Notes: generated by a model not told the origin, from the sequence alone. A DNA stretch of 64,000 nt from Flavobacteria bacterium BAL38 (GCA_000169355.1 AAXX01000001.1:372001-436000); one strand, 5' to 3'. Shown: positions 1 to 8,584, numbered from the stretch's first letter. A program made the numbers and translations.

Positions 1-528
1 TTTTTTAGCTACTATTTGCTCAAAAGACTCCCATCCATAATGTAAAATATGAACAGCCACCTTTTTTTCATTTGTAGTAATAATTTTTTGATGCACTTTA
101 GACGATGATGGATGGGCAGATATTTTATTAAAAAAACGAACTTTATGATCTGGATACCAACCAGAAAAATCGATTAATTCGTCTTTTAAAAAGTTCTTTA
201 CACGGAAAGAAAAAGCATCATAATTACCCACTAAATATTTTTCTTTCAAAATAAATTCAGTTGCATCGGTATCTAAAAATTCATCCGCATCTAAATTTAA
301 TATCCAATCGTTTGTGCAATAAGGTAATCCATGCGTACGTTGTGGACCATCGCCAAGAAATTTTTGAGAAATCACCTTTGCTCCTTTCTCTTCAGCAATT
401 TTAACAGTATTATCAGAACTTAACGAATCTACTACAATAACTTCATTACACACTTTAAAAAGTGCATCAATACATTTACCTATATTCTTTTCTTCGTTAA
501 AAGTGATTACTAAACCGCTAATTGCCAT
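1..528 (-). CDS. Glycosyltransferase family 2 (C-terminus cut by window edge)
   Basis: The reading frame is open from the ATG at 528 to the first base of the window, so only the N-terminal 176 residues are present. It starts MAISGLVITFNEEKNIGKCI and shows the GT-A features of family 2: the nucleotide-binding VVDSLSSDNT stretch near residue 35 and the metal-binding LNLDADEFL near residue 80. The later WYPDHKVRFFNK segment resembles the WaaE/KdtX group of LPS core glucosyltransferases. A cytoplasmic sugar transferase for LOS or capsule is likely; donor and acceptor cannot be read from sequence. It diverges from the GT9 gene starting at 626. A good promoter lies 16 bases upstream of the start, which supports it. 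Confidence 0.88.
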   Translation of the reverse strand, partial: MAISGLVITFNEEKNIGKCIDALFKVCNEVIVVDSLSSDNTVKIAEEKGAKVISQKFLGDGPQRTHGLPYCTNDWILNLDADEFLDTDATEFILKEKYLVGNYDAFSFRVKNFLKDELIDFSGWYPDHKVRFFNKISAHPSSSKVHQKIITTNEKKVAVHILHYGWESFEQIVAKK

Positions 529-544
529 TTTTAATTATTTTTTA

Positions 545-572
545 CAAATGTAATTAATTTATTTATTCTCAA
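545..572 (-). promoter_or_regulatory. Bacteroidetes-type promoter for the GT2 gene at 528
   Basis: Read on the minus strand, TTG (570-572) is followed after 17 bases by TACATTTG (545-552), matching the Bacteroidetes TTG-N17-TAnnTTTG pattern. It sits 16 bases before the ATG at 528. Confidence 0.5.
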
Positions 573-625
573 TAATCCAAAAATAATAGATAGTTATGTA
601 TTTTAGCAACTTCAAAACAAATTAT

Positions 626-1687
626 ATGAAAATTTTAGTTATTCAGCAAAAACGAATTGGAGATGTATTGACCTCAACTATTTTATCCAATAATTTAAAA
701 AAAAAATATCCAAATGCTGAGATTGACTATATGTGTTATGCCAATTGTGTTGATGTTTTAAAAAACAATCCTAACATAACTAATATTATTGTTTTAGAAG
801 AAAAAGTGCGTAAAAACTACACTTCGCTTTTTAAATTTATATTCAAAATTAAAAGTTCTAAATATGATGTAATTATTGATGCCTATAGCAAATTAGAAAC
901 CAATTTAATAACATTATTTTCTGGAGCTAAGTATAAAATTTCATATAAAAAAAGCTATTCGGCATTGTTTTATAATTACAATATTAAACGTTTAAAGAAC
1001 GGAACTCAGTCTAAAATTGGTTTGGCAATTATTAATCGTTTACGTTTACTAAAACCACTTATTGAGGAAGAAATTACCGATTATAAGCCTAAAGTGTTTT
1101 TAACAGATTCTGAAATTGAATCAGCAAAAAAACTACTACATTCATTTCCTATAAAAACCGACAAACCAACTTTTATGGTTGGGATTTTAGGAAGCGAATG
1201 GTACAAAACGTATCCGTTTGAAAAAATGGCAGAATTATTAGATTACACGGTTCAAACTACTGATGCAAATTTACTTTTCAACTACATTCCGAAACAAAAA
1301 GAAGATGCTCAAAAAATTTTTGATTTTTGCCAACCCGAAACGCAACAACGCATTTATTTTGATTTGTATGCTAACGATTTGCGTTCGTTTTTAGGTTTAC
1401 TCTCTCAATGTGATGCTTTAATTGGCAACGAAGGTGGAAGTGTAAATATGGCAAAAGCATTATTTATTCCAACATTTTCATTGTTTTCGCCAAGTGTAGA
1501 TAAAGAAACTTGGCAAATTTTTGAAGATGAGAAAAACATCTCCATTCATTTAAAAGATTTGAAACCAGAAATTTACAAGGAATTTGACGAGAAATACATT
1601 AAAGAACATACTTTTAAGTATTTTGATGAATATCCAATAGCTTTAATTAAAGAAAAATTGAAAGATTTTTTTCAAATTATTCGCTAA
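626..1687 (+). CDS. GT9 family glycosyltransferase (heptosyltransferase-like)
   Basis: A 353-residue protein of the ADP-heptose:LPS heptosyltransferase superfamily (GT-B fold, GT9). The N-terminus MKILVIQQKRIGDVLTSTIL carries the typical RxGDxL loop, and the C-terminal half has LIGNEGGSVNMAKAL, the donor-site GxxGG(S)xxxA region. It probably adds a sugar to the LOS core at the inner membrane. An in-frame ATG at 596 would add ten residues (MYFSNF...), but the family N-terminus begins at 626, so that start is used. The gene runs alone on the plus strand, and its last 11 bases overlap the 3' end of the convergent GT2 gene. A distant second GT9 gene lies at 56594. Confidence 0.88.
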   Translation: MKILVIQQKRIGDVLTSTILSNNLKKKYPNAEIDYMCYANCVDVLKNNPNITNIIVLEEKVRKNYTSLFKFIFKIKSSKYDVIIDAYSKLETNLITLFSGAKYKISYKKSYSALFYNYNIKRLKNGTQSKIGLAIINRLRLLKPLIEEEITDYKPKVFLTDSEIESAKKLLHSFPIKTDKPTFMVGILGSEWYKTYPFEKMAELLDYTVQTTDANLLFNYIPKQKEDAQKIFDFCQPETQQRIYFDLYANDLRSFLGLLSQCDALIGNEGGSVNMAKALFIPTFSLFSPSVDKETWQIFEDEKNISIHLKDLKPEIYKEFDEKYIKEHTFKYFDEYPIALIKEKLKDFFQIIR

Positions 1688-2498
1688 TATATTTAGACAA
1701 ACCATTTTCAATAAAGGTTACATTGTGTTTTTTATTGTAGCTTCTAATGGCATTATTCTTTTCCCAAGTCTCAGTTGTAGCATAGCCTCTTTTATGATCT
1801 AAGTGCAAGCAAATTGCAGAATATCGAATTTGTTTTGAAAGTATTCCTAAATTAAAAAGACGTTCGCCTACTTCTCTATCCAAACCGCCATATTGCATTT
1901 CTTCGTTAAAACCATTTACTGCAATTAAATCGTTTTTAAAACAAGACGTATTATGACCGTTAAAAGTTCGTTTTGTGGGTGTTAACCAATTCATAAAAAC
2001 AGCAAAAGGTTTAAATTTTGTAAGTTTAGACAATTTAAAACTCTTTGATACTCCGTTTTTTATTAACCAAGAAATAGAAAAACAATGTTGGTGTTTAATA
2101 TTTTCTAATGAAATTATATTGGAAGTTTCCATTGGTAATTTAAAGTAACCACCCGACAAGAAATAACCTTCTTCTTTGTATTTTAAATGCTGTGCGACAA
2201 AATCTTTTCGTGGAATACAATCGCCATCAGTGAAAAGTAAATATTCAGAATTTGTTTTTAAAATAGCTTTATTTAAAATTTTACATTTCTGAAAACCATT
2301 ATCTTCTTGCCAAATATGTTGAATAGGAAATTGAAATTTATGACTAAAAGAATCTATAATTAACTTTGTATTTTCAGTAGAACCATCATCAGCAATAACC
2401 ACTTCAAAATTAGTCTCGGTTTGGTTGCAATAACCTTCGAGTACTTTTTGAAGCCATACTTCCGAATTGTAAGTAGTTATAATAACTGATAATAGCAT
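1677..2498 (-). CDS. Glycosyltransferase family 2
   Basis: This 273-residue enzyme begins MLLSVIITTYNSEVWLQKVL. It has the GT2 motifs VVIADDGSTEN (about 33-43) and LLFTDGDCIP (about 87-96, the DxD metal site), followed by a C-terminal Glyco_transf_7C-like region with NGFNEEMQYGGLDREVGERL. It resembles chondroitin-polymerase-type transferases. It is a paralogue of the plus-strand gene at 4205: both share the phrase IHIW-EDNG-QK-KI-NKAI. It is last in a minus-strand run with the LPS kinase (24-base gap) and the GT17 gene, so a joint role in one glycan is likely. The sugar is unknown. Confidence 0.9.
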   Translation of the reverse strand: MLLSVIITTYNSEVWLQKVLEGYCNQTETNFEVVIADDGSTENTKLIIDSFSHKFQFPIQHIWQEDNGFQKCKILNKAILKTNSEYLLFTDGDCIPRKDFVAQHLKYKEEGYFLSGGYFKLPMETSNIISLENIKHQHCFSISWLIKNGVSKSFKLSKLTKFKPFAVFMNWLTPTKRTFNGHNTSCFKNDLIAVNGFNEEMQYGGLDREVGERLFNLGILSKQIRYSAICLHLDHKRGYATTETWEKNNAIRSYNKKHNVTFIENGLSKYISE

Positions 2499-2522
2499 GT
2501 AAAGAAATAAAAAGTGAAAATA

Positions 2523-3290
2523 CTACTTTTTCCAGAACTTTAATTTCTTTTTGATTCTTTTTTTTCTGTGGAATCGAAATTGAAAATCGGCAGTTTGTTT
2601 CCACATGGTTTCAAAAACTAAAGTTTCGTTTTCCCTTGAAAGTTTTGCATATTCGTTACTCATCACTTCAATCATATCTTTTTTGTGAGTAATTTTAGAA
2701 AGATTTTTCATTCGAGTTTGAAAATCGATAGTTGAATGAAACTTCATCCGATTCAAATCCACTAGAAAAAATGAATATGAGCCATCTTTATTATCTTTTA
2801 TTAGTGTATTTCCTGGCGAATGATCTAAAAACTCCACTCCTTTTTGATGCATTTGAAAAGAAAATCTTGTAAATTCTCTTATAATTTCTTCTCTATTTTT
2901 AAAATCTTCATTTTGCACAATTGCTCTAAACTCAAACACATTTTCTAAATGTTCGCAAACATAATAGCTTTCATTTAAACCGATAAGATCAAAACTTTCA
3001 AAAAAAGCAACTGGCTGAGGTGTTCCAATTTGAAATTCCATCAATTTTGAAGCATATTCAAAAGAACGAGATGCTTTAGATTTTCTAAAATAGCGATAGG
3101 CAATTTTATTAATTAAATTAGGCTTCTTAAAGGATTTTACATTCACCACAAATCCATCAATATCAAACAACTTAATTGCATTTCTTTGACCTTCAATAAA
3201 AAATTTTCCAGAAGAATTAAAGTGTATAATATTATCAAGTAATAAATCTTTAATTGATTGAAATTTATTATTAATTTTAAAATTATTCAT
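2523..3290 (-). CDS. Lipopolysaccharide kinase, InaA/Kdo-kinase-like
   Basis: A 255-residue protein kinase-like enzyme of the LPS kinase (InaA/KdkA/WaaP) superfamily, expected to phosphorylate the LOS inner core. Visible parts are an N-lobe lysine in FVVNVKSF near residue 52, a catalytic-loop variant FLDHSPGNTLI (about residues 155-165) in place of the usual HGDLHxGN, and the metal-binding FFLVDLNRMKF that stands for the DFD/DLDR motif. The C-terminus is strongly basic (KKRIKKKLKFWKK), as expected for a peripheral inner-membrane enzyme. It lies 3 bases after the GT17 stop and 24 bases before the GT2 gene, in one operon. Confidence 0.85.
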   Translation of the reverse strand: MNNFKINNKFQSIKDLLLDNIIHFNSSGKFFIEGQRNAIKLFDIDGFVVNVKSFKKPNLINKIAYRYFRKSKASRSFEYASKLMEFQIGTPQPVAFFESFDLIGLNESYYVCEHLENVFEFRAIVQNEDFKNREEIIREFTRFSFQMHQKGVEFLDHSPGNTLIKDNKDGSYSFFLVDLNRMKFHSTIDFQTRMKNLSKITHKKDMIEVMSNEYAKLSRENETLVFETMWKQTADFQFRFHRKKRIKKKLKFWKK

Positions 3291-3293
3291 AAT

Positions 3294-4148
3294 TTACTTT
3301 GTAAAAAGATAATCCTTAAATTTAGGATTAGTAGCATTTTCTTGAAGATATTTGGGAAGTGTATCTAAATCATCAAGCATTTTAAATTGCAAATCACGTC
3401 CAAACAAATCTTTTCCTGAAGTAATAAAACTTTCAATTTGTTCTTTACTCTTAAAGTTTTCGTTGTTATATTCTGTATGTGAAAAAGCTTCTAATTTTTG
3501 AATAATTTTTTTAACTCCGCCTAGATAAGTAAAATGCCAACCTGCGTTTGGAATAATTTTATATACTTCTCCTCTACGTTTGGTTCTCATTATAATTTTT
3601 CTAATTCGATTTGGAGTCTTCTTTAGTAATTTATATGGTAAAATTGCGGTACAATGCCAAATTCCATCTTTTGCCTCTTCAATAGACATAGAACTGCCAC
3701 CATCATATATTAACTGGTTATTTAAAAAGTACATATACATGTCCATTTTTAACCCGTAAATTTCATTTACACCTTTATCTAATAAATTTTGTAATACGGT
3801 AGGATTTGGAATTTCATCAACATCTGAAATCAAAACAATATCATCAGGTTTGCAATTTACTAGGCCTTTAACAATAGAATTTCTCTGAAAAAATTCTAAT
3901 TTCCATGGTGTAAATGGATTTATAATTGGAATAAAAAGCGGATATTTATCTAATTTAATATGAATAATTTTAGGTAAAAATTCTGAAAATCGTTCTTTAT
4001 TTTCTTCAAAATAAAATGGTTTTAGATTGTTCTGAAACGTTTTGTTTGCTTCGATTATTACAAACTTATCTACAACATTATTTAATTCGTTTAATCTAAT
4101 TTCTAATAAATCTAGTTCATTAAAAAAAATAAAACAATCATATACCAT
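3294..4148 (-). CDS. Glycosyltransferase family 17
   Basis: The 284-residue protein from MVYDCFIFFNELDLLEIRLN is typical of GT17 (named after the eukaryotic bisecting N-acetylglucosaminyltransferase). Conserved parts include FVIIEANKTFQN, ISDVDEIPNP (the DxDE metal site, about residues 110-119) and GWHFTYLGG near residue 208. Bacterial members sit in LOS or O-antigen clusters, as here. An upstream in-frame ATG at 4190 would add 14 lysine/isoleucine-rich residues; the family start is at 4148. It is first in the operon with the LPS kinase and the GT2 gene. A TATATTTG box on the minus strand at 4162-4169 could be its -7 element, but I see no matching -33 TTG. Confidence 0.9.
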   Translation of the reverse strand: MVYDCFIFFNELDLLEIRLNELNNVVDKFVIIEANKTFQNNLKPFYFEENKERFSEFLPKIIHIKLDKYPLFIPIINPFTPWKLEFFQRNSIVKGLVNCKPDDIVLISDVDEIPNPTVLQNLLDKGVNEIYGLKMDMYMYFLNNQLIYDGGSSMSIEEAKDGIWHCTAILPYKLLKKTPNRIRKIIMRTKRRGEVYKIIPNAGWHFTYLGGVKKIIQKLEAFSHTEYNNENFKSKEQIESFITSGKDLFGRDLQFKMLDDLDTLPKYLQENATNPKFKDYLFTK

Positions 4149-4204
4149 AATCTTTTTTTTACAAATATAAATATTTATATTAATTTGCACTATATTTCTA
4201 AATC

Positions 4205-5002
4205 ATGAATAAGAAACCCTTTGCTAGTTTAGTTACTCCAACTTATAATTGGCCAAATGCCCTTGAATTATTACTTCTAAGCATAAAAAATCAAACTATT
4301 TTACCAAACGAAGTAATTATAGCTGATGATGGTTCAAAACCGGAAACAACAGAACTAATAAAAGATTTTCAAAAAGATTTTCCGGCCCCAATAATTCATA
4401 TTTGGCACGAAGATAATGGCAATCAAAAGCCTAAGATAATGAACAAAGCAATTGCAAAGGCTAAATACGAGTACATTATTGAAATTGATGGAGATATTAT
4501 TATGCATCCAAATTTCATAGAAGATCATTTAAAATATGCAGAAAAAGGAACTTATTTATTTGGTTCCAGAGTAAATATCCAGAAAGAAAAATTAGAAACA
4601 ATATTTAAAGATAAAACTACATATTTTCATTTTTTTTCAAAAGGAATAAAAAAGAGAGGGAGAACTTTACGTATTCCTTTTTTAATGAATTTTGCAAAAA
4701 AAATAGCCATTCGTTCTTCTAAATTAAGAGGTTGCAATATGTCATTTTGGAAAGATGATTTTATTAAAATTAATGGTTTTAACGAAGGCTTAGTGGGTTG
4801 GGGAATAGATGATTCTGAAATGATTCAAAGACTACACAACATTGGTATTCAAGGAAAAAGACTAAAAAACACGGCTATTGCTTATCATATTTATCATAAA
4901 GAGCAAGACAAAAGTCATATTGAAATAAATCATATTATTGAAAAAGAAACAACAGAAAAAAAAATATCCTTTATTGAAAAAGGTGTAAATCAATACTTAT
5001 AA
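4205..5002 (+). CDS. Glycosyltransferase family 2 (paralogue of 1677 gene)
   Basis: A 265-residue GT2 enzyme. It has LVTPTYNWPNALELLLLSI at the start, VIIADDGSKPETTE (about 37-50), the DxD site IIEIDGDIIMHP (about 95) and a Glyco_transf_7C-like C-terminal part with RGCNMSFWKDDF and GWGIDDSEMIQRL, where the aspartates likely supply the catalytic base. It starts divergently from the GT17 gene with only 56 bases between starts. It abuts the next GT2 gene: TAA at 5000-5002 is followed directly by ATG at 5003, so the two are probably translationally coupled. Acceptor and donor are unknown. Confidence 0.9.
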   Translation: MNKKPFASLVTPTYNWPNALELLLLSIKNQTILPNEVIIADDGSKPETTELIKDFQKDFPAPIIHIWHEDNGNQKPKIMNKAIAKAKYEYIIEIDGDIIMHPNFIEDHLKYAEKGTYLFGSRVNIQKEKLETIFKDKTTYFHFFSKGIKKRGRTLRIPFLMNFAKKIAIRSSKLRGCNMSFWKDDFIKINGFNEGLVGWGIDDSEMIQRLHNIGIQGKRLKNTAIAYHIYHKEQDKSHIEINHIIEKETTEKKISFIEKGVNQYL

Positions 5003-5911
5003 ATGAATACAATTGCAATTATTTTAATAAACTACAACTCCGCTGAATATACAATAAATTGTATAAAAAGCATATGGAATAAAACATTATCAAATTTTGA
5101 TTATGAGATTATTGTAGTTGATAATAATTCAAAAACAGATGATTTGAATTTGGTTGATTCATTTGTACACAATGAAAAAAGAAACAATCTAAAATTAATT
5201 AAAAGTAAAATTAACACAGGCTTTGGTGGTGGTAATATGATAGGAGCGCAAGTTGCAAACGCTAAATATTTTGCTTTTGTAAATAACGATTCTATTTTTA
5301 AAAATGATTGTTTATCTCTTTTACATAATGCAATGGAAGCAAATGAAAATTATGGAGTTTGTGGACCAAAAGCTTATAAAGAAGATGGATCAATTTTACC
5401 AACTTTAGACCATTACACATCCTTATCAAAAGAGTTTTTAGGTAGATCTATTCTTGAAAAAATAAATCCAAATAAATATCCAAATCGCAAAAAAGAGTAT
5501 TCTAATCATCAAAAAGGACAATTTGTATCTGGAAGTTTTATGATGGTAAAATCAATTGATTTTTGGAAAGTTGGCGGTTTTGATACAAATATTTTTTTAT
5601 ATCACGAAGAAACTGATTTATGCAAAAGAATAAACAAATTAAACAAATATTCTTATTTAATTCCTGAAGCCGAATTTATTCATTACCACGGAGCTAGTAC
5701 TCCAAAGTCTATTGCAATTAAAACGGAATTAAAAATATCTCAGTTATATGTCATTAGAAAACATTATGGATACTTCAAATTTAAAATTTTACTAACTTTT
5801 TTTCAAATTAAGTACTTTTTTTCTTCGATTTTTAAACCAAAATATTGGAGTTTATTTTACGTACTTTTAAAGGGAGCGCATCTTTCAGATTCTTTAAAAC
5901 AAAAGCAGTAA
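5003..5911 (+). CDS. Glycosyltransferase family 2, rhamnosyltransferase-like
   Basis: This 302-residue protein has the layout of dTDP-rhamnosyl-type GT2 enzymes: IAIILINYNSAEYTINCIKS at the N-terminus, IIVVDNNSKTDD (about 36-47), the FVNNDS acidic site (about 92), then GSFMMVKSIDFWKVGGFD and FLYHEETDLCKRI (about 195-207), the ED base motif of this group. The C-terminal 60 residues are hydrophobic and basic (FKFKILLTFFQIKYFF) and may anchor it to the membrane. It starts at the base after the preceding GT2 stop. The exact donor is inference. Confidence 0.88.
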   Translation: MNTIAIILINYNSAEYTINCIKSIWNKTLSNFDYEIIVVDNNSKTDDLNLVDSFVHNEKRNNLKLIKSKINTGFGGGNMIGAQVANAKYFAFVNNDSIFKNDCLSLLHNAMEANENYGVCGPKAYKEDGSILPTLDHYTSLSKEFLGRSILEKINPNKYPNRKKEYSNHQKGQFVSGSFMMVKSIDFWKVGGFDTNIFLYHEETDLCKRINKLNKYSYLIPEAEFIHYHGASTPKSIAIKTELKISQLYVIRKHYGYFKFKILLTFFQIKYFFSSIFKPKYWSLFYVLLKGAHLSDSLKQKQ

Positions 5912-5934
5912 TATAAACTTGAATACTACTAAAA

Positions 5935-6711
5935 ATGAAAAGAAATATTTTTACATTATGTTTTCTAGTGTTTTCAATTATTTCTTTTTCTCAAATTAAA
6001 GTAAAAGATTTAATTGGAAAATGGTATGCAGAAAATGAATTGACTCAAAGTAAATTTAATGACACGATTATATTTAATCAAAACCCAAAAATAATTGATA
6101 ATGAACATTGTGAATTTATTAAATGGGAAATTGAAAATAAAAATTTTAAATTAAGTGAAGTCAATTTATGTTTATCCAAAGTTAAAGTTACTTCACATTT
6201 TGCAAAAGAAAAGATTAAAATAAATAAAACTGACTTTGGGCAAATAATAGAATATTATCAAGACAAAAAAGAAATTGATAAATTTAGAATTATTCGACTT
6301 CAAAATAATGGTTCCAAACAATTTACAGTAATACGTTTCGATAAATTAATTGATCAAAAACTTTATAAATATGTTGATTCATTAATATTTAACGTTTTGA
6401 AATACAATCCTGATTCAGATGAAAACTTAACTAATTATGGTGTTAAAATTTCTGACGGCAACCAAAATGTAAAAATACGTATTAAGGATGGTGCAAATAG
6501 AAATCTCGAACCATTAATAGTTATTAATGGATACCCTTTAAAAAATAAAGAAATACTAAAAGATATACTTTTAGCAGAAACTTATAGAATTGAAATTCTA
6601 ACAATAGAAAAATCAACAAGTATCTATGGCTTTAGAGGTTTAAATGGCGTTATTATTTTACAGACTTCGGAGAAGAAATTTAAAGCAGCACGAAGTAAAT
6701 ACGGCTGGTAA
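5935..6711 (+). CDS. Secreted hypothetical protein with TonB-plug-like C-terminus
   Basis: A 258-residue exported protein with a signal peptide (MKRNIFTLCFLVFSIISFSQ, cleavage after about residue 20). Residues 25-135 look like a lipocalin-type beta barrel (LIGKWYAENELTQ, then alternating strands), though this is weak. Residues 192-245 copy the end of a TonB-dependent receptor plug: EPLIVINGYPL, a spacer, IEILTIEKSTS, then IYGFRGLNGVIILQT, close to the SusC/RagA phrase Y-G-x-R-G-x-N-G-V-I-I. No beta-barrel receptor follows; the protein simply stops. It follows the two GT2 genes by 23 bases but no glycan role is evident. Function unknown. Confidence 0.75.
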   Translation: MKRNIFTLCFLVFSIISFSQIKVKDLIGKWYAENELTQSKFNDTIIFNQNPKIIDNEHCEFIKWEIENKNFKLSEVNLCLSKVKVTSHFAKEKIKINKTDFGQIIEYYQDKKEIDKFRIIRLQNNGSKQFTVIRFDKLIDQKLYKYVDSLIFNVLKYNPDSDENLTNYGVKISDGNQNVKIRIKDGANRNLEPLIVINGYPLKNKEILKDILLAETYRIEILTIEKSTSIYGFRGLNGVIILQTSEKKFKAARSKYGW

Positions 6712-6838
6712 CCGCGGTTTACTTCAATGACTAATACTAGATTTTGTGCAAAAAATTCGTTACTGAATAGAATAATTTTTTTTTATTTGTATTTGCTTGG
6801 TTTTGTTTAATACTATTGAAAGCAAAACACACAACGAT
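6692..6838. repeat. Layered inverted repeats after the plug-like gene
   Basis: Across the stop codon, GAAGTAAA (6692-6699) pairs with TTTACTTC (6718-6725) around a perfect palindrome AACCGCGGTT (6710-6719). Further on, CGTT (6758-6761) and AATAG (6766-6770) pair in nested order with CTATT (6813-6817) and AACG (6833-6836); GTTTTG (6800-6805) also matches CAAAAC (6823-6828). Part may be a terminator, but there is no compact stem followed by a T run. The extended arms loosely recall cassette-type recombination sites. Confidence 0.4.
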
Positions 6839-6875
6839 AAATTTATTTTTTTTGATGAGTTAATTCATTATTAAG

Positions 6876-7838
6876 TTAATCAATAAAAACACTTTTGAAT
6901 TTATCCATTACTCGTTCTGAAGAAAATTCATTTGAATAAGCATCCCAGTTTTTATCTTTATCAACTTTAAAATTTTGAATAATATCATTTAAATCTATTT
7001 CGTTCGTATATAAAATAGCTTTATCTCCTAAAATATCAATATGTGACTTTTCTTCTGAATTAGCCCATGTTATAATAGGTTTGTTTGCTATTGAAAACTC
7101 TCCTACAGCAATACCAAAACTCTCTCCTTGCTGTCTTGCATGTAAATAAGCATCACATGTGTTAATGAATTTAGATTTATAAATTTCGTCTTGAGATTTT
7201 GGCAGAAAAATAATGTTTTTATAAGGAGTAAAAATACTTTTAAAAACAAAACTGTTGGTTCCCATAAAAACAAAATAAATATCTTTTCTCTTTTTTGAAA
7301 TTTCAATAATTAATTTTTTAACAAATGGTAAGTCAAAAGTAGTATCGCCTCCGTGTCTTCCAAAAACAATGGCATCTTTAGGAATATTTAATTCGGCTCT
7401 CAAATCTAAATCTGTTTTTTCAATTGCAATCATATGAGGTACAAATGGAGCAACTCCGTTAGTCATCTCTTTTGACAACCATTCTGACACATAAGCATAA
7501 ACATCTCCATGAGGCTCGTAATATTTAAACACAGAATGAATTGCTGTTTTACAATTTTTAGATTCAACACCATCAATTTTACCGGCTTTAATGGCATAAA
7601 AAAGATCTGATTTAGTATCGGAAACAATTTTATCTATTTCATTCAAATTAGAATAAGAATGAACTTCAAATTTTTTCTTAAACTTCTCAATTGCAGGTCC
7701 AAAATTATTCTTATTGTTTTTTTGATGAATTATAATTGATTCATTATTCAAGTATTCTTGATTAAATAATGCATAATTATAAACTGCATTTGAGGTACCT
7801 CTATATGAAAGTTGATTTTCGTGAAAAAGTATTTTCAT
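6876..7838 (-). CDS. GT4-like glycosyltransferase
   Basis: A 320-residue GT-B enzyme, shorter than the usual 360-400 residues of GT4. The N-terminal half begins MKILFHENQLSYRGTSNAVY with the acceptor-side RGTSNAVYNYA glycine loop. The C-terminal half has IVFGRHGGDTTFDLPF (about 155-170) and the donor-site E-x7-E motif in ESFGIAVGEF (about 240-250), followed by KPIITW. It likely transfers a sugar from a nucleotide donor in LOS or capsule synthesis. It stands alone on the minus strand, ending the glycan block. The 174 bases upstream are very A/T-rich, with no clear promoter match. Confidence 0.85.
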   Translation of the reverse strand: MKILFHENQLSYRGTSNAVYNYALFNQEYLNNESIIIHQKNNKNNFGPAIEKFKKKFEVHSYSNLNEIDKIVSDTKSDLFYAIKAGKIDGVESKNCKTAIHSVFKYYEPHGDVYAYVSEWLSKEMTNGVAPFVPHMIAIEKTDLDLRAELNIPKDAIVFGRHGGDTTFDLPFVKKLIIEISKKRKDIYFVFMGTNSFVFKSIFTPYKNIIFLPKSQDEIYKSKFINTCDAYLHARQQGESFGIAVGEFSIANKPIITWANSEEKSHIDILGDKAILYTNEIDLNDIIQNFKVDKDKNWDAYSNEFSSERVMDKFKSVFID

Positions 7839-8012
7839 TTTTAAAATTCAGGGTTACAAAGAAAGAATTGATATTTTTTTCAAAAATACATTTTTTTTAG
7901 TTTAACATATATACATTATATTTGATAAATTTTTAAAAATAAAATTTTGTAAGGTAAATTATTCTCTTTTTTATCATATAAAATATAATTCTTTAAAGCT
8001 AAAACTACCATC

Positions 8013-8579
8013 TTGGAAATCAATACAGAAGTTCATAACGCATTCGAAATCATCAAAAACGGAGGCATCATTTTATATCCAACAGATACCGTTTGGGGTA
8101 TTGGCTGCGATGCCACAAATGAAGATGCAATAAAAAAAATATATGCCTTAAAACAACGTGAAGAATCTAAAAGCATGATTGTTTTACTAAACGGCGAACG
8201 AATGATGTACAATGTGTTTAAAGATATTCCTGAAGTAGCTTGGCAAATTTTAGATTTGTCAGAGCGACCAACCACTTTAATTTTAGATAAACCACGCAAT
8301 GTGGCAAAAAATATAATTGCAGAAGACAATACATTAGCCGTTAGAATGGTTACCGAACCTTTTTGTTTTAAATTAATGGAGCGAATGAAAAAACCTTTAG
8401 TTTCTACTTCTGCTAATGTTTCCGGAATGTTTACTCCTAAAACTTTCAAAGAAATTACTCCAGAAATTATAAAAGGTGTTGACTATGTAGTAAATTTGCA
8501 CCACGATAAAGTTTGCAAAAATCCTTCTACGATTATTAAATTAGGTTTAGATAGTCAGGTAAAAGTGATTCGCAAATAA
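8013..8579 (+). CDS. tsaC: L-threonylcarbamoyladenylate synthase (TsaC/YrdC)
   Basis: Makes threonylcarbamoyl-AMP from threonine, bicarbonate and ATP, the first step of the t6A modification of ANN-decoding tRNAs. At 188 residues it is the short TsaC form without the Sua5 domain. The family core is clear: GGIILYPTDTVWGIGCDA (17-34), IYALKQREESKSMIVLL with the KxR-type nucleotide site, and STSANVSG (about 131-138). The start is TTG at 8013; no in-frame ATG precedes the conserved core, and the N-terminal EINTEVHNAFEIIKNGG fits the family length. It is followed after a repeat-rich gap by the CCA-adding enzyme, another tRNA-maturation gene. Confidence 0.93.
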   Translation: MEINTEVHNAFEIIKNGGIILYPTDTVWGIGCDATNEDAIKKIYALKQREESKSMIVLLNGERMMYNVFKDIPEVAWQILDLSERPTTLILDKPRNVAKNIIAEDNTLAVRMVTEPFCFKLMERMKKPLVSTSANVSGMFTPKTFKEITPEIIKGVDYVVNLHHDKVCKNPSTIIKLGLDSQVKVIRK

Positions 8580-8584
8580 AAATG

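Noticed and set aside
2410..2604. 64-codon minus-strand reading frame between the GT2 and LPS-kinase genes
   Set aside because: It overlaps both genes in another frame and has no independent support.
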